From Bedellia somnulentella (lineage: Eukaryota > Arthropoda > Insecta > Lepidoptera > Bedelliidae): a DNA stretch of 64,000 nt. A program made the position numbers and the translations under genes. The stretch is from contig OY755197.1 of NCBI GenBank assembly GCA_963576735.1, positions 2,740,501 through 2,804,500 on the forward strand, read 5' to 3'. The notes below the pieces were generated by a model. That model saw nothing but the letters and a program-made list of their open reading frames with translations, searched no databases and was not told the origin of the DNA. Positions 31,263-41,779 of this stretch are shown piece after piece. Each line of letters starts with the position of its first letter. The stretch's first letter is position 1.

Positions 31263-31515
31263 AGCTATGTAATGTCAGCCTAGAATAGCACTACCTCATT
31301 TTTTCCCGTGGGTATAAGTAAGAGGCTACTAAGGCTATTGGGGTTTTTTAAGGGATTTCAGAGCGATGCGGTTGGAGACCTATCACAAACAACCTTTATT
31401 TTACCATTTCTTCCCTACTCAACTTCCAAAAGTGTCTGAGGATATTTTTATTTCTCAGCTCTGGCTACCCGTTTTAGGGATTTATAGCCGTGAGTATAAG
31501 TATGTATATGTATGA
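31263..31515 (+). repeat. SINE-A copy, diverged
   Basis: GCTATGTAATGTCAGCCTAG to GCCGTGAGTATAAGTATGTA. Confidence 0.85.
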
Positions 31516-31651
31516 GTGTTGAAAAAATATTTTTTTTTCTTGACTTCAAATAAACTAAGTTTAATTAACTCTACCGCTACGCTTCTCTAGACTTTTGGTA
31601 TAAAGTATAGACCTCCATAACTTCACACGGAGTTTTTCTCCAAATATCTAA

Positions 31652-31789
31652 CGCCCGATTTCTGAATTGATTATTCCAGCTGAGAACAACTTAAGTATCG
31701 TTCTGTCGCATTGAAATCTTAACAACTGAATGAGACAAAACGATACTTTGGCCGTTCTCGGCTTGAATACTCAATTCAGAAATCGAGGG
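31652..31789. mobile_element. 138-bp fold-back MITE, TAA target
   Basis: Second copy of the 7470-7607 element and the same length. CGCCCGATTTCTGAATTGAT at the left, TCAATTCAGAAATCGAGGG at the right, TAA on both sides (31649-31651, 31790-31792). Confidence 0.85.
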
Positions 31790-32112
31790 TAAGATATCTT
31801 AAGTTATTGCTCATCCGTTATGAAATATTGCATGCTCATAATATAGCCTATATTTCTTGTGAAATTTGTACGATATTTTGATAAAAATAATAATTTCGGT
31901 GATTGATTAAAATCGGCTGAGTGATTTCGGAGCCTATTCATGACAGACAATCAAAACATACAAATAAATGTTTACTTCAAAAAATAAGTATGAAAGAAGA
32001 CGACGAACAAGTTTGAGTATCTTTTATTTTTCCATCGGCTTCATTACGCAAAAAACCATTGGATATCAATGTCTGGCTTCCCCGTTTTAAGAATATCTCA
32101 ACTCCAAAAACT

Positions 32113-32331
32113 CAAACGTTCACGCCGTATATCCCCGAAGGGGTTGGCAGAGGTACTAATACTTCTGAACATCACGTGACAATGTCAGCTAGTGTTCAGA
32201 GTATCCACGTTTTGCTTGAACAGTGTACTCACGTGATAGGGGGCAGGCCTATCGCCGTTTTGTACAAACACACAGTCACTAACAGCCATGTGGGTTTCCT
32301 TACGATGTTTTCTCTCACCGTTTACAACCAT
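32113..32331 (-). repeat. SINE-B, 3' half (split copy)
   Basis: ACGTTCACGCCGTATATCCC to CCGTTTACAACCAT. The other half (GATAAATTAACAACACATTA and the tRNA-like head) follows at 35578-35690, so a later insertion split the copy. Confidence 0.9.
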
Positions 32332-32732
32332 TAGTCCGGTCAATTTAGGTCTAAAATAAGGAGGAAGGTTACATAAATTCATAAGAAGCTGAAAATTGGC
32401 ACAATTGTTCAAAACATGATTATAAATGAAACCTCAAAAGTCCCCATCGTTCCGAGGTGTGCTAAAAATTTTACACGAGGTCAAAAAAAAAAAAAAGAGT
32501 TTTTTGCGATTTTAAGCGAAACGGTGAGTTTTTCGCAAAAGCACTCCAGTACAAAATTGTAGATCAGAAAATTTTGTACAAAAAAGATATCAACAATGTT
32601 TTTCCTTAAAGCCACCATTTTGAAGATATAAAGCGTTGAAAAGTTCGATCATTGGTAATCTTCATACTTTGCACATGTACGCCACGTATGAACATCATTT
32701 ATAAGCTGTTTAAAAAAATGACTTACTTCAAT

Positions 32733-34428
32733 ACATACATACATACATATACTCACGCCATTAGTTCCCATTGGGGTAGGCAGAGACTATTGATCGCCAC
32801 TTCGCACGATCCTGACAAACCTCTCTAGCTTCGTTTACATCCATCAATCTTTTCATACATGCTCTTTTATTCTTCATACTTCGGACGCCAGCCTTTTTGA
32901 GCACACTCTCAATTTGGTCCAAGTGTGTTCTCCGTGGTCGTCCTCTACTAACATTACCATCCACACTAGCTCTATAGATCCCTTTTACCAATTTTCTATC
33001 ATCCATCCTCTCTATGTGCCCAAACCATCTCAACATTCCTTTTTCTATCTTTCTTACAATATCATCTTTCACACCACACTTTTCACGAATAACACTATTT
33101 CTCACTCGGTCACAAATCTAACATTACAAATTTTTCTGAGGGACCTCATCTCTACTGCATTCACTCTGCTCTCATGCTTCTTCTGCCACACCCAACATTC
33201 GCTTCCATACATAAGCGTAGGAACAAGAACAGCATCATGCACAGCCATTCGGGCCTTTTCAGACACCGATTGACAGGTCATTAGGCTATTCATTGCTCCA
33301 TTTACCGCATTACCCTTTTTCACTCTTCTTTCAATATCTTCATCACATTTTCCATCCCTTGTAAACAAACTTCCCAGATATACAAACTCCTTCACCTGTT
33401 CCACATCCTTACCATCAATCGCAATCACGCATTTTGTCACATCTTCCTGTCTCTCAAAAACCATCGTTTTGGTCTTATCCACATTCACCCTCATTCCCTT
33501 TCTTACATAAGACTCACATGCAATATTCATCATCTCTTGCAACTCTTCTGCCGACGATGCAAGTAGCACTTGATCGTCAGCATACAAGAGGCATTTAATG
33601 ATGAAACCACTCATTCTTAGTCCATAATCACTTTCACGCAACTCTGTCAAACAGTCATCCATGAACAAATTGAAGAGCCACGGAGAAGCTACACATCCCT
33701 GTCGGACACCCCTAGAGATTCCGAACCAGTCAGTGTTTTCCCCGTTTACTCTTACACATGCACTAGAATCCTCATAGAGTGATACTAATGCACGTATAAG
33801 TTGACTCCCCAAACCGAACTTGGATAACACCTCCCATAAACACTTTCTTACCACCCTATCATACGCCTTCTCTAAATCAATGAAGGAGCAATACACCTTT
33901 TGGTTCTTAGCTAAGAACTTTTCGGTGATGCTCCTTAGAGAGAAGATTTGATCCATACATCCCATTCCTTTCCTAAATCCCGCTTGCACATCCCATATTT
34001 TCTCATCAGTTTCATTCATCACTCTTTCAATCAGTACCTTAGCATACAATTTACCAACAATGCTGAGTAAGCTGATGCCGCGGTAGTTTTTAGCCTCTTG
34101 GTGTGACCCCTTTCCTTTATATAGAGGCACAATCACCGCCTTGCACCAGTCTCGTGGAACTTTGCCACTCGACCAGCATTTTTGGAAAAGGAAGTACAAC
34201 CAAGAAGCCACCAACCCTTTACCAGCCCTCAGCATTTCGATAGTAATCCTATCATACCCTGCCGCCTTCCCTAATTTCATACTTTTCATTGCTTTCATTA
34301 TTTCTTCCATACTAATCTCGCTGTCACTAAATTCACCCATCTCTCCGTTCCAATCAACATTACTGTCGATTGGCGAAGAAATGGATGCATCCTCTTTCTC
34401 AAACAGTCCCTCAAAATAATTCTTCCAT
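32733..34428 (-). mobile_element. RTE LINE, 5'-truncated insertion
   Basis: Tail of ATACATACATACAT at 32731-32750, then ATATACTCACGCCATTAGTT. Flanked by a 12-bp duplication ACTTACTTCAAT at 32721-32732 and 34429-34440. It landed inside the CXC transposon. It is the longest RTE piece in the window and the best reference for its 3' half. Confidence 0.92.
32761..34340 (-). pseudogene. RTE ORF2, reverse transcriptase and C-terminus, one frameshift
   Basis: The main frame (33102-34340, 412 codons) starts near AAGYDRITIEMLRAGKG and contains VPLYKGKGSHQEAKNYRGIS, FRKGMGCMDQIFSLRS, SFIDLEKAYDRVV (motif A), GVRQGCVASPWLFNL (B) and YADDQVLLASS (C). Near 33105 a small deletion shifts the frame; the second piece (32761-33105) continues RNSVIREKCGVKDD, LRWFGHIERMDD, GRPRRTHLDQIE and AKWRSIVSAYPNGN. 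The endonuclease and N-terminus are lost by 5' truncation. Apart from this lesion the polymerase core looks well preserved. Confidence 0.9.
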
Positions 34429-34514
34429 ACTTACTTCAATGTGCTGAAGTTTTTAAAAATAGTGACTCAACTCAACCAGACGTTATCAACAGCGGAATTC
34501 AATTTCTTCTCTCT

Positions 34515-35066
34515 ATGTACGGAGCTCCTAAAAAAAACACTTGCTTAGATAAGTTGCGATACGCAACTTTTGTTAAAAATACGCGTTATAAAAAGCAAGT
34601 GCAACTAGCTTCTTTACCTCCAACCTCAGTAGCTGCTCACCAACATTTATTTCGGGTATATTACCAAGTTCAAGTGTGCTTCGGTAATCAGCTGGACCCT
34701 AAAGACTGGGGTTGGAAGTTGGTCGACAATACATTAGAGCCAGTTCTAACTTTACTTCCACCAGCACCTGAGAAACTTCTCAACTCAATATTTTGCAACT
34801 GTAAAAAAGGTTGTAATGCTAAATGTGGATGCAGAAAAGTTGGACTGTTTTGTTCCCTGGCATGCACAAACTGCCAAGGCCGATCGTGCTCTAATGTTGA
34901 GTCAGCTAATCTAGAAGACTCATATGATACCAATGAGGAATCGCTAGTGGGACAGTTGATCTGTGAAATAGAAGAAAAAGAAAAAGAACAGGAAGAAGAA
35001 CAAGAAGAAGACGAAAAACAAGAAACAGTAATCCTGGAAAATTACGAATCAGACGAGGAATATTAA
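34515..35066 (+). CDS. CXC (tesmin/TSO1-like) domain protein of the long-TIR element
   Basis: 183 codons from ATG 34515. The frame is open further upstream to the RTE junction (FKNSDSTQPDVINSGIQFLL in phase), so the true N-terminus is probably lost or lies before the RTE insertion. Visible parts: SLPPTSVAAHQHLFRVYYQV and LDPKDWGWKL (about residues 34-75), then a cysteine-rich CNCKKGCNAKCGCRKVGLFC plus SLACTNCQGRSC (about 95-128), which is a CXC-type zinc-binding repeat. The C-terminus is very acidic (EEKEKEQEEEQEEDEK). Similar proteins occur in many copies in insects and other animals, from memory, and are thought to be transposon-linked. DNA binding is inferred from the CXC domain. It could be a remnant rather than an expressed gene. 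Confidence 0.65.
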   Translation: MYGAPKKNTCLDKLRYATFVKNTRYKKQVQLASLPPTSVAAHQHLFRVYYQVQVCFGNQLDPKDWGWKLVDNTLEPVLTLLPPAPEKLLNSIFCNCKKGCNAKCGCRKVGLFCSLACTNCQGRSCSNVESANLEDSYDTNEESLVGQLICEIEEKEKEQEEEQEEDEKQETVILENYESDEEY

Positions 35067-35577
35067 TCATTTCATTTTCTATTACATCGCCATTATTTTA
35101 ACCAACCGACATGTACAATAATATTTTACAATAGTTTTAAAACAAATGAAATCACTGCAGACCCGTGGAATAGGCCAACAGGGTACCACGTTAAAATAAA
35201 ACGCGCTAAGTACACTACCTCATAGGTGGCGTGGAAACGTGTGCAAAGTATGAAGATTACCAATGGTCGAACTTTTCAACGCGTTATATCTTCAAAATGG
35301 CGGCTTTAAGGAAAAACATTGTTGATATCTTTTTTGTAGAGAATTTTCTGATCTACAATTTTCTACTGGAGTGCTTTTGCGAAAAACTCACCGTTTCGCT
35401 AAAAATCGCAAAAAACTCTTTTTTTTTACCTTTGACCTCGTGTAAAATTTTTAGCACACCTCGGAACGATGGGGACTTTTGAGGTTTCATTTATAATCAT
35501 GTTTTGAACAATTGTGCCAATTTTCAGCTTCTTATGAATTTATGTAACCTTGAATGTATAAATTGACCGGATTACAT

Positions 35578-35695
35578 GATAAATTAACAACACATTATGT
35601 CTTTAGAAAAGACATATTGCAGTAGGCCCGACCGAAATTTGAACCCTCACCGTCCGTGTGATAAGCAGTGTTCTACCCACTATATCTACCCACTA
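35578..35695 (-). repeat. SINE-B, tRNA-like half (split copy)
   Basis: Continues the copy broken at 32331: GATAAATTAACAACACATTA, then GTAGGCCCGACCGAAATTTG and the decayed A-box side TTCTACCCACTATA. Confidence 0.85.
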
Positions 35696-35704
35696 TCATC
35701 AGCT

Positions 35705-35855
35705 GGGCAAGCACGAGCGCTATTTTATCGACACGATAACGGTTAGAATGAGATGGCAGTATACGATACTAAGTAAGTGCGTAAGAGATGGCTGCTTTAT
35801 CCCACGCGATAACTAGTTTAAACACGGCTCGTACTAGCCGGGCTGATTTGAGATT
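35705..35855. mobile_element. MITE D, fuller copy
   Basis: CAGCTGGGCAAGCACGAGCG at the left and CTCGTACTAGCCGGGCTG at the right form imperfect TIRs. The internal sequence matches the copy at 29585. No clear target duplication. Confidence 0.7.
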
Positions 35856-36070
35856 ATATCCATGAAAATACGATAACAAAAGCTATTTATCTCGTTTGCA
35901 GACGATTATCAGTATTGACGAGCTTAAACAATAGTGCAATATGAATCTGATTTCACCGAAGTCTATTATATATGGGACAATGCGTGCAGGGAAATGGGCA
36001 CGTTTCACAAATCTCCAATCGATATGCGCTCTGAAATTCTGAATAGATATTCTCTTCAGTTGCTTTTATT

Positions 36071-36203
36071 TGCTGTGTAGTGTCGGCTAGGAATAGGCCT
36101 AATTATTCCGTGGGTGTATGTAAGAGGTGACTAAAGGTAATGGGGCGTTTTAAGTAATTTTTGGGCGATGTGATTCATTCATCACCAATAAAACAATTTA
36201 TAA
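36071..36203 (+). repeat. SINE-A 5' half
   Basis: TGCTGTGTAGTGTCGGCTAG to GATTCATTCATCACCAATAA. It is broken close to where the next SINE-A begins. Confidence 0.8.
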
Positions 36204-36210
36204 TAATTTT

Positions 36211-36432
36211 CATACATACATATACTCACGGCTGCAAATCCCTAGAGGGGTAGCCAGATCCACTTTTGGAAATGTGAGTGGGGAAAAGATGCTAAAAATA
36301 AAGTTTGTTGGTGATGGGTCTCCAACTGCATCGCCCAAAAATCCCTTAAAAGCCCCAATACCGTTAGTCGCCTCTTACGTACACCCACCGGAAGAAATGG
36401 GGTAGTGCTATTCTAAGCCGACACTACACAGC
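36211..36432 (-). repeat. SINE-A copy with target duplication
   Basis: ATAATAATTT lies on both sides (about 36200 and 36433). About 30 bp of the GCTAAGGAATTAGAAATTCC block is deleted. Confidence 0.9.
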
Positions 36433-36654
36433 ATAATAATTTATAAACAAATTATTTATATTAATAATATTTTGCAAACATTTTAAATAAAACTTTCAGA
36501 TTTGTTGTAGGTTCTATCATTTTATGTAGTTTTTGGGTTTCGTGTCGTCCTCTAGGTTGATTTGTTAATAGTTATTTTGAATCTTGCACTTTTGCCATCA
36601 GTTATTTATTGTAAGCGTAGTTCAGAAAAATAAGTGCCAACACCCTGGTGACAA

Positions 36655-36800
36655 AAACATACATACATATATGCATACATATACTCACGCGCTAGTTTCC
36701 ATTAGGGTATGCAGAGACCCACTCCATCGCCACTTTGACAATCTTGGTAAAATTCTCTAGCTTCGTTCACATTCATCAATCTCTTTACACAGCTTCATTT
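36655..36800 (-). pseudogene. RTE 3' fragment
   Basis: ACATACATATACTCACGCGC, then TAGTTTCCATTAGGGTATGC and decayed codons of the C-terminus. Confidence 0.75.
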
Positions 36801-36847
36801 ATTATTTGTACTGTTGTGCGTTGTTTGTTGTGTTGTGACGAAATATC

Positions 36848-36890
36848 ATGAGGTATTCAGAAGTGTTATTACCTCTACCACGCCTTTAAA
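36848..36890 (+). repeat. SINE-B short fragment
   Basis: CATGAGGTATTCAGAAGTGT and TATTACCTCTACCACGCC only. Confidence 0.5.
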
Positions 36891-36903
36891 TATATACGAC
36901 TTT

Positions 36904-37155
36904 TGCCGTGTAGTGTCGGCATAGAATAACACTACTCCATTTCTTCCGGTGGATGTACGTAAGAGGCGACTAACGGTATTGGGGCTTTTAAGGGATTTTT
37001 GGGCGATGCGGTTGGAGACTCATCACCAAAAACCTTTATTTCACCATCTTTTCCCCACGCAACTTCCAAAAGTGGCTGAGGAATTTCTAATTCGTTAGCT
37101 ATGGCTACCCCTTCTAGGGATTTATAGCCGTGAGTATATGTATGTATGTATGTAT
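36904..37155 (+). repeat. SINE-A copy, full length
   Basis: TGCCGTGTAGTGTCGGCATA to GCCGTGAGTATATGTATGTA. Very close to the consensus. Confidence 0.92.
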
Positions 37156-37492
37156 AGAGGGGGTAAGTTAGTAGACGTAGCCTCTATAAACTATAAGCAA
37201 AGAAAAGACATGCTTATATAAATTTGGACCTTAATCCGTAATCTTTACCTGCGAAATATAGAAGATAACATCTTTCTGAGCTCTCCTTTGATAAAGTTCT
37301 CCGAATTCCCACCCCTAACTTTGATAAGGGTCGTATTTGAGAGAGAGGCTTTTATAAATTATGTAACTCAGCATTAATATTAGCCAAAGATTCTTAAAGC
37401 TCCTTTTCTATAAGAGGGACTAAACGGCTTAGAAAATGTAACATGGCATACAGAAAATTAAATCGGTGATTTTCAGTGTAAGACAAATATAT
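37156..37492. other. Unassigned stretch
   Basis: No gene or repeat recognised. Confidence 0.4.
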
Positions 37493-37494
37493 AT

Positions 37495-37745
37495 ATACAT
37501 ACATACATACATATACTCAAGGCTATAAATCCCTAGAAGGGGTAGCCAGAGCTAAGGAACTAGAAGTTCCTCAGCCACTTTTGGATAGTTGAGTGGGGAA
37601 AAGATGGCAAAATAAAGGTTATTGGTGATGGGTCTCCAACCGCATCGCCCAAAATCCCTTAAAATCCCCAATACCGTTAGTCGCCTCTTACGTACACCCA
37701 CCGGAAGAAATGGGGTATTGTTATTCTAAGCCGACACTACACAGC
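37495..37745 (-). repeat. SINE-A copy
   Basis: Tail of ATACATACATACATACATAT, 5' end CCGACACTACACAGC. AAATATA flanks both sides. Confidence 0.9.
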
Positions 37746-37746
37746 A

Positions 37747-37986
37747 AATATACATATACTGACGGTCTTTAATCCTAAAAAATGGGTAACCAGAGCTTTA
37801 GGGCTAGGTATTCCTCAGCCACATTTGGAAGTTGATAGGGACAAGATGGTAAAAAATAAAGTATTGTTGGTGATGGGTCTCCAACCGCATCGCCCAAAAA
37901 TCACTCAAAAAGCCCTATACCCTTAGTCGCCTATAATACCCGAGGGTAGAAAGGGGTAGTAATATTCTAAGCCAGCAGTACGCGGC
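37747..37986 (-). repeat. SINE-A copy, second subfamily
   Basis: Head-to-tail with the preceding copy. Ends TTCTAAGCCAGCAGTACGCG. Confidence 0.85.
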
Positions 37987-38081
37987 AAACAAAATTAATA
38001 AATTCATATTTCCACTACCTACGTAAAACACCAGCAAATATTCAATACTATTATTTAAAGCTAACATTAACGGTTTCATGA

Positions 38082-38348
38082 ACATACATACATACCTACT
38101 CACGGCTCACATATATACTCACGGCTGTAAATCCCTAGAAGGGGTAGCCAGAGCTAAGGAATTAGAAATTCCACAGCCACTTTTGGAAGTTGAGTGGGTA
38201 AAAGATGGTAGAATAAAGGTTGTTGGTGATGGGTCTCCAACCGCATCGCCCAAAAATCCCATAAAAAGCCCCAAGTCCGTTAGTCGCCTCTTACGTACAC
38301 CCACCGGAAGAAATGGGGTAGTGCTATTCTAAGCCGACACTACACAGC
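38082..38348 (-). repeat. SINE-A copy with duplicated 3' end
   Basis: CTACTCACGGCTCACATATA is followed by a second TACTCACGGCTGTAAATCCC, so the last bases of the SINE are present twice. The remainder is close to the consensus. Confidence 0.88.
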
Positions 38349-38669
38349 TAACAATAGGTAGTATTACAATTTACCAATTCTTCATCATGTTTAAACACAT
38401 TTCAGTTAAAGGTACTTAAACATTATTACATAAATGACGCTTTCAGAGCGCTTAAATAAAAGCTTCATAATTTCCTCTGAATATTTTACACGGAGCAGCT
38501 ATGAATACATTACTTTGATTGATGTAGGCCTAATTATGCAGAGTTTCACTTTCAAAGCGATGATTATTAATAAGTGAGTTATTTAATCAGTTCAGTTCCG
38601 TGCCAATATTATTACTGTAGCGTCATGACGCTGCTCATTGATGAATTCAGATACAGATTTTATAACTCA

Positions 38670-38925
38670 CACTTTGCTGTGTAGTGTCGGCTTAGAATAG
38701 CACTACCCCTTTTCTTCCGGTGGGTGTACGTAAGAGGCGACTAACGGTATTGGGGCTTTTTAAGGGATTTTTGGGCGATGCGGTTGGAAACCCATCACCA
38801 ACAACCTTTATTTTACCATCTTTTCCCCACGCAACTTCCAAAAGTGGCTGAGGAATTTCTAATTAGTTAGCTCTGGCTACCCCTTCTAGGGATTTATAGC
38901 CGTGAGTATATGTATGTATGTATGT
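38670..38925 (+). repeat. SINE-A copy with 13-bp duplication
   Basis: ATTTTATAACTCA flanks it at 38657-38669 and 38926-38938. It is absent from the right arm of the inverted duplication, so it postdates that event. Confidence 0.92.
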
Positions 38926-38938
38926 ATTTTATAACTCA

Positions 38939-39608
38939 AACGTTCACGCCGTACATCCCCGGAGGGTTTGGCAGAGGCACTAATATTTCTAAATGACACG
39001 TGACATTGTCACCTGGTCTTCAAAATACTTACGCTTTGCTTAGACTGCGTACTCACGTGTTGGGGTAAGGCCTATCGCCGTTTTGTACGAATACACTGTC
39101 ACATGACTAAGTATAACTCAGCCATGAGGGTTTCCTCATGATATTTTTCCTCACCGTTAACAACCATGATTAATTAACCACAAATATGACTTTAGAAAAG
39201 ACAAATTAGAAAGATAAATTAAATATAAAAACCTTCGATCATATATACCAAACATGCCGCACTCCATACAAATTCAACGCACAAAAGTGGACCGCAAGAA
39301 TGACAACACTGTTTGACAATTAAATATTTATTTTCCTACAATGATCGACCTTACCGCATTTTCTTAAGACCTATTATTTATTGCAAGATCCAGCACGCGA
39401 CTGTCAGTGAAACTGTGCTTATCATATAAAGAAGCACTGTTTGGCCGGGCCGTTTTTCGTGCTTTGTTGGTGTATCTTTGGTATATATGATCGAAGATAA
39501 AAACACTACTGACACTTATTTCAGTAAAAAATTGTTGTGGGCCCGACCCAGGATTTTAACTCTCATCGTCTGCACGATAAGCCGGGTTCTACCTTCTGAG
39601 CTATCGCG
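38939..39608 (-). repeat. SINE-B copy interrupted by a MITE
   Basis: ACGTTCACGCCGTACATCCC to ACTTTAGAAAAGACAAATTA, then the MITE at 39235-39496, then GTGGGCCCGACCCAGGATTT and the tRNA-like head TTCTGAGCTATCGCGG. ATAACT flanks the whole copy. Confidence 0.85.
39235..39496. mobile_element. 262-bp MITE with 8-bp duplication
   Basis: Perfect 20-bp TIRs (CTTCGATCATATATACCAAA and its complement), flanked by ATAAAAAC at 39227-39234 and 39497-39504. An 8-bp duplication is typical of hAT elements, but the termini are not the common CAG type. No coding capacity. Confidence 0.88.
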
Positions 39609-39886
39609 GTTGCTATATAATATAACTACATGATAATTAAATAATTCTGGATAGTAAGGAAATAACGCTGAAATAGATTTGAGAAATATATCATTAGTAA
39701 TTTGGCATATTAAGTGTTTTAATGAGGATGTGTCATGAAATAATTTATTTCGCAAATATTTCGTTTCAAGTTTAAATTACACCTGTTTTCTTGAAAGAGG
39801 TATGCATGCTAAAGATATGATTTAAGTTATTTATGAATATGTTTAAATTTTTACCATGGTACTAATTTACGGCCTCTTTTATACAA

Positions 39887-40012
39887 ACATACATATTCTC
39901 ACGCCGTTAGTTCCCATTGGGGTAGGCAGAGACTATCGATCGCCACTTTGTACGATCCTGGCAACTTCTCTCTGACTTCGTTTACAGTCATCAATCGTTT
40001 CATACATGCTCT
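39887..40012 (-). pseudogene. RTE 3' fragment
   Basis: ACATATTCTCACGCCGTTAG to TCATACATGCTCTACAA. Confidence 0.82.
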
Positions 40013-40065
40013 ACAAACATATGCATCTGTAAATCCTAAAATGGGTAATATTTAATAGGTAATCC

Positions 40066-40193
40066 ATGCAAAACGTGGTTACTCTGAACACCAGGTGACA
40101 AAGTCACGTGATGTTCAGAAGTATAAGTACCTCTGCCAACCCCTTCGGGGATATTCGGCGTGAACGTTTATGTTCTGTATGTTATGTTATGTA
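40066..40193 (+). repeat. SINE-B 3' third
   Basis: CCATGCAAAACGTGGTTACT to CGGCGTGAACGTTTATG with a TATGTTATGTTATG tail. It seems to have landed in a SINE-A, of which TAAATCCTAAAAT occurs on both sides (about 40030 and 40193). Confidence 0.85.
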
Positions 40194-40313
40194 AATCCTA
40201 AAATCTCAAAAATTGTAAGCCAGAGCTTCAGAGCTAGGATTTCCTCGGCTACATTTGGAAGTTGATAGGAGAGATGATGGTAGAAATAAAGTATCGTTGG
40301 TAATGAGTCTTCT
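40194..40313 (-). repeat. SINE-A 3' half
   Basis: AATCCTAAAATCTCAAAAAT, AGCCAGAGCTTCAGAGCTAG and TTGGTAATGAGTCTTC. Confidence 0.7.
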
Positions 40314-40317
40314 TTGG

Positions 40318-40735
40318 GTACATACATACATACATACATATTCTCACGCCGTTAGTTCCCATTGGGGTAGGCAGAGACTATCGATCGCCACTTTATACGA
40401 TTCTGGCAAACCTCTCTAGCTTCATTCACATCCATCAATCTTTTCATACATGCTCTTTTATTCTTCAAACTTCGGACACCTTTTTGTTGAACACCCTAAC
40501 CGGTATCATGAAACCTCTCTTCAAACTTCGGTGCTCTAAACTAGTGACAATTGTGTAGGATCACTGGATTTTCGAAAGTTATTTTCGTGATTGCTGTATT
40601 GTGTAGTGCCGGCTTAGAATACATTTGAGTACATTTTCTATTTGATCCAAATGTGTCCTCCGAGGTCGTTACTAACATTACCTTCCACATTGGCTCTATA
40701 GATCTCTTTTACCAATTTACTCACTTTACATTTGG
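40318..40735 (-). pseudogene. RTE 3' fragment, interrupted
   Basis: Tail ACATACATACATACATACAT, C-terminal coding to TCTTCAAACTTCGGACACCT. About 125 bp of foreign sequence follows (with a SINE-A-like GTGTAGTGCCGGCTTAGAAT end), then CTATTTGATCCAAATGTGTC to GATCTCTTTTACCAATTTAC. Confidence 0.78.
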
Positions 40736-40967
40736 GTACGTATGTGAAATTGATTGTTTATTGTGTAAATAAAGTGATATCCGATTTGTAATATGAGTAT
40801 TGTCCATGTTAGCGAATCCGTAAAAGTAATGTCAAACCTTGAAGATGACACTTACCAACAAGATTATAATAAGATTGAAACATAGACTTACTAATATTGT
40901 ACTAGGTATGCGTACTGTTGTCATGAAACAATATATAGCTGAATCAGCAAACGTTGTTTTGCCATAT

Positions 40968-41095
40968 AGAATAGAATAACTCTTTATTGCACATCAAACA
41001 CAAATTTACAAAAGAAATTATCATACAGTTTACAGTGAGGTACAATTGGCGGTCTTATCGCTAAAAGCGATCTCTTCCAGACAACCTTTGGAAGG
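40968..41095 (-). repeat. 3' end of LINE type J
   Basis: GAATAGAATAACTCTTTATT to GCGATCTCTTCCAGACAACC. Confidence 0.68.
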
Positions 41096-41175
41096 TAAGA
41101 TCGGTAAATTAGTTATCTGGGTAGATATATACATTATTTCTAGGGAATCAAAACTAAAATATATAATATAAGTTT

Positions 41176-41388
41176 AATATACTCACGACTACAAATATCC
41201 CTAAAGGAAGCCAGAGGTTTAGATAAAGAAAATCGCCAGCGACTGTTGGAAGTTTAGTCAGGATGAGATTATAAAATAAAGGTTGCAGGTGATGAGTCTC
41301 CAAACGCATCGCCTAAAAAATCTCTAAGCTACACTAACGGCAAGAAAAATTAGGTAGCACTATGCTAAGCCATATTAGTATTAAAATT
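41176..41388 (-). repeat. SINE-A copy, decayed
   Basis: ATACTCACGACTACAAATAT, GTGATGAGTCTCCAAACGCA and CACTATGCTAAGCC. Confidence 0.75.
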
Positions 41389-41779
41389 AATTCAGATAAT
41401 TTTACAATTTACATGTAAATTATTACGGTTTACGAATAAAACAGTATTCTGAGACCAGAATTATTCATAGAATAAGACTTTGACCAAAGTTGTAATCAAG
41501 TTTGTAAAAATTTAAGAAAAAAGGCTCAAGTTGAATTTTGAAGATAGCTTCTATTTCAAAAACTTTAATTTGAATAAATAATTATATACCTATAGCTACT
41601 TTTGGACGATAAAAGGATGATTAGTTGATTACAGATACCTATGCATAAAAAAATTAGTTTAAAAAAAAAACAAAAAATATTCAAAAGCTGAAAATGGCCA
41701 ATGAACGAAAACTACTAGTATTAATGTGAAAAACTGTGGGGCGCTATGTACTATATTTTTCGACTGTCTTCGCTATCAC

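Larger units (their letters stand above)
32332..35574 (+). mobile_element. Long-TIR transposon carrying a CXC protein
   Basis: Ends TAGTCCGGTCAATTTA and TAAATTGACCGGATTA; the inverted repeat continues for about 320 bp (32332-32690 against 35225-35574), interrupted by small changes. It sits inside a SINE-B, and comparison with other SINE-B copies (AACCATGATAAATT) shows a 3-bp CAT duplication at 32329-32331 and 35575-35577. Without the RTE insertion at 32733-34428 it would be about 1.5 kb. Superfamily unknown; it is probably a deleted relative of a larger element. Confidence 0.85.
38379..39775. repeat. Left arm of large inverted duplication
   Basis: ATTCTTCATCATGTTTAAAC onward mirrors 42245 back to about 41780. 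The arm is interrupted by SINE-A (38670-38925) and SINE-B (38939-39608) and resumes at about 39610-39775. Matching landmarks include TGCAGAGTTTCACTTTCAAA and GCCAATATTATTACTGTAGC-type sequence. Confidence 0.8.

Noticed and set aside
33102..34419. Plus-strand frames of 92-119 codons
   Set aside because: Antisense shadows of the RTE reverse transcriptase.
34515..35066. Host tesmin/TSO1 gene
   Set aside because: It lies between long TIRs inside a SINE insertion, has a very short protein and a lost N-terminus; an element-borne gene fits better.
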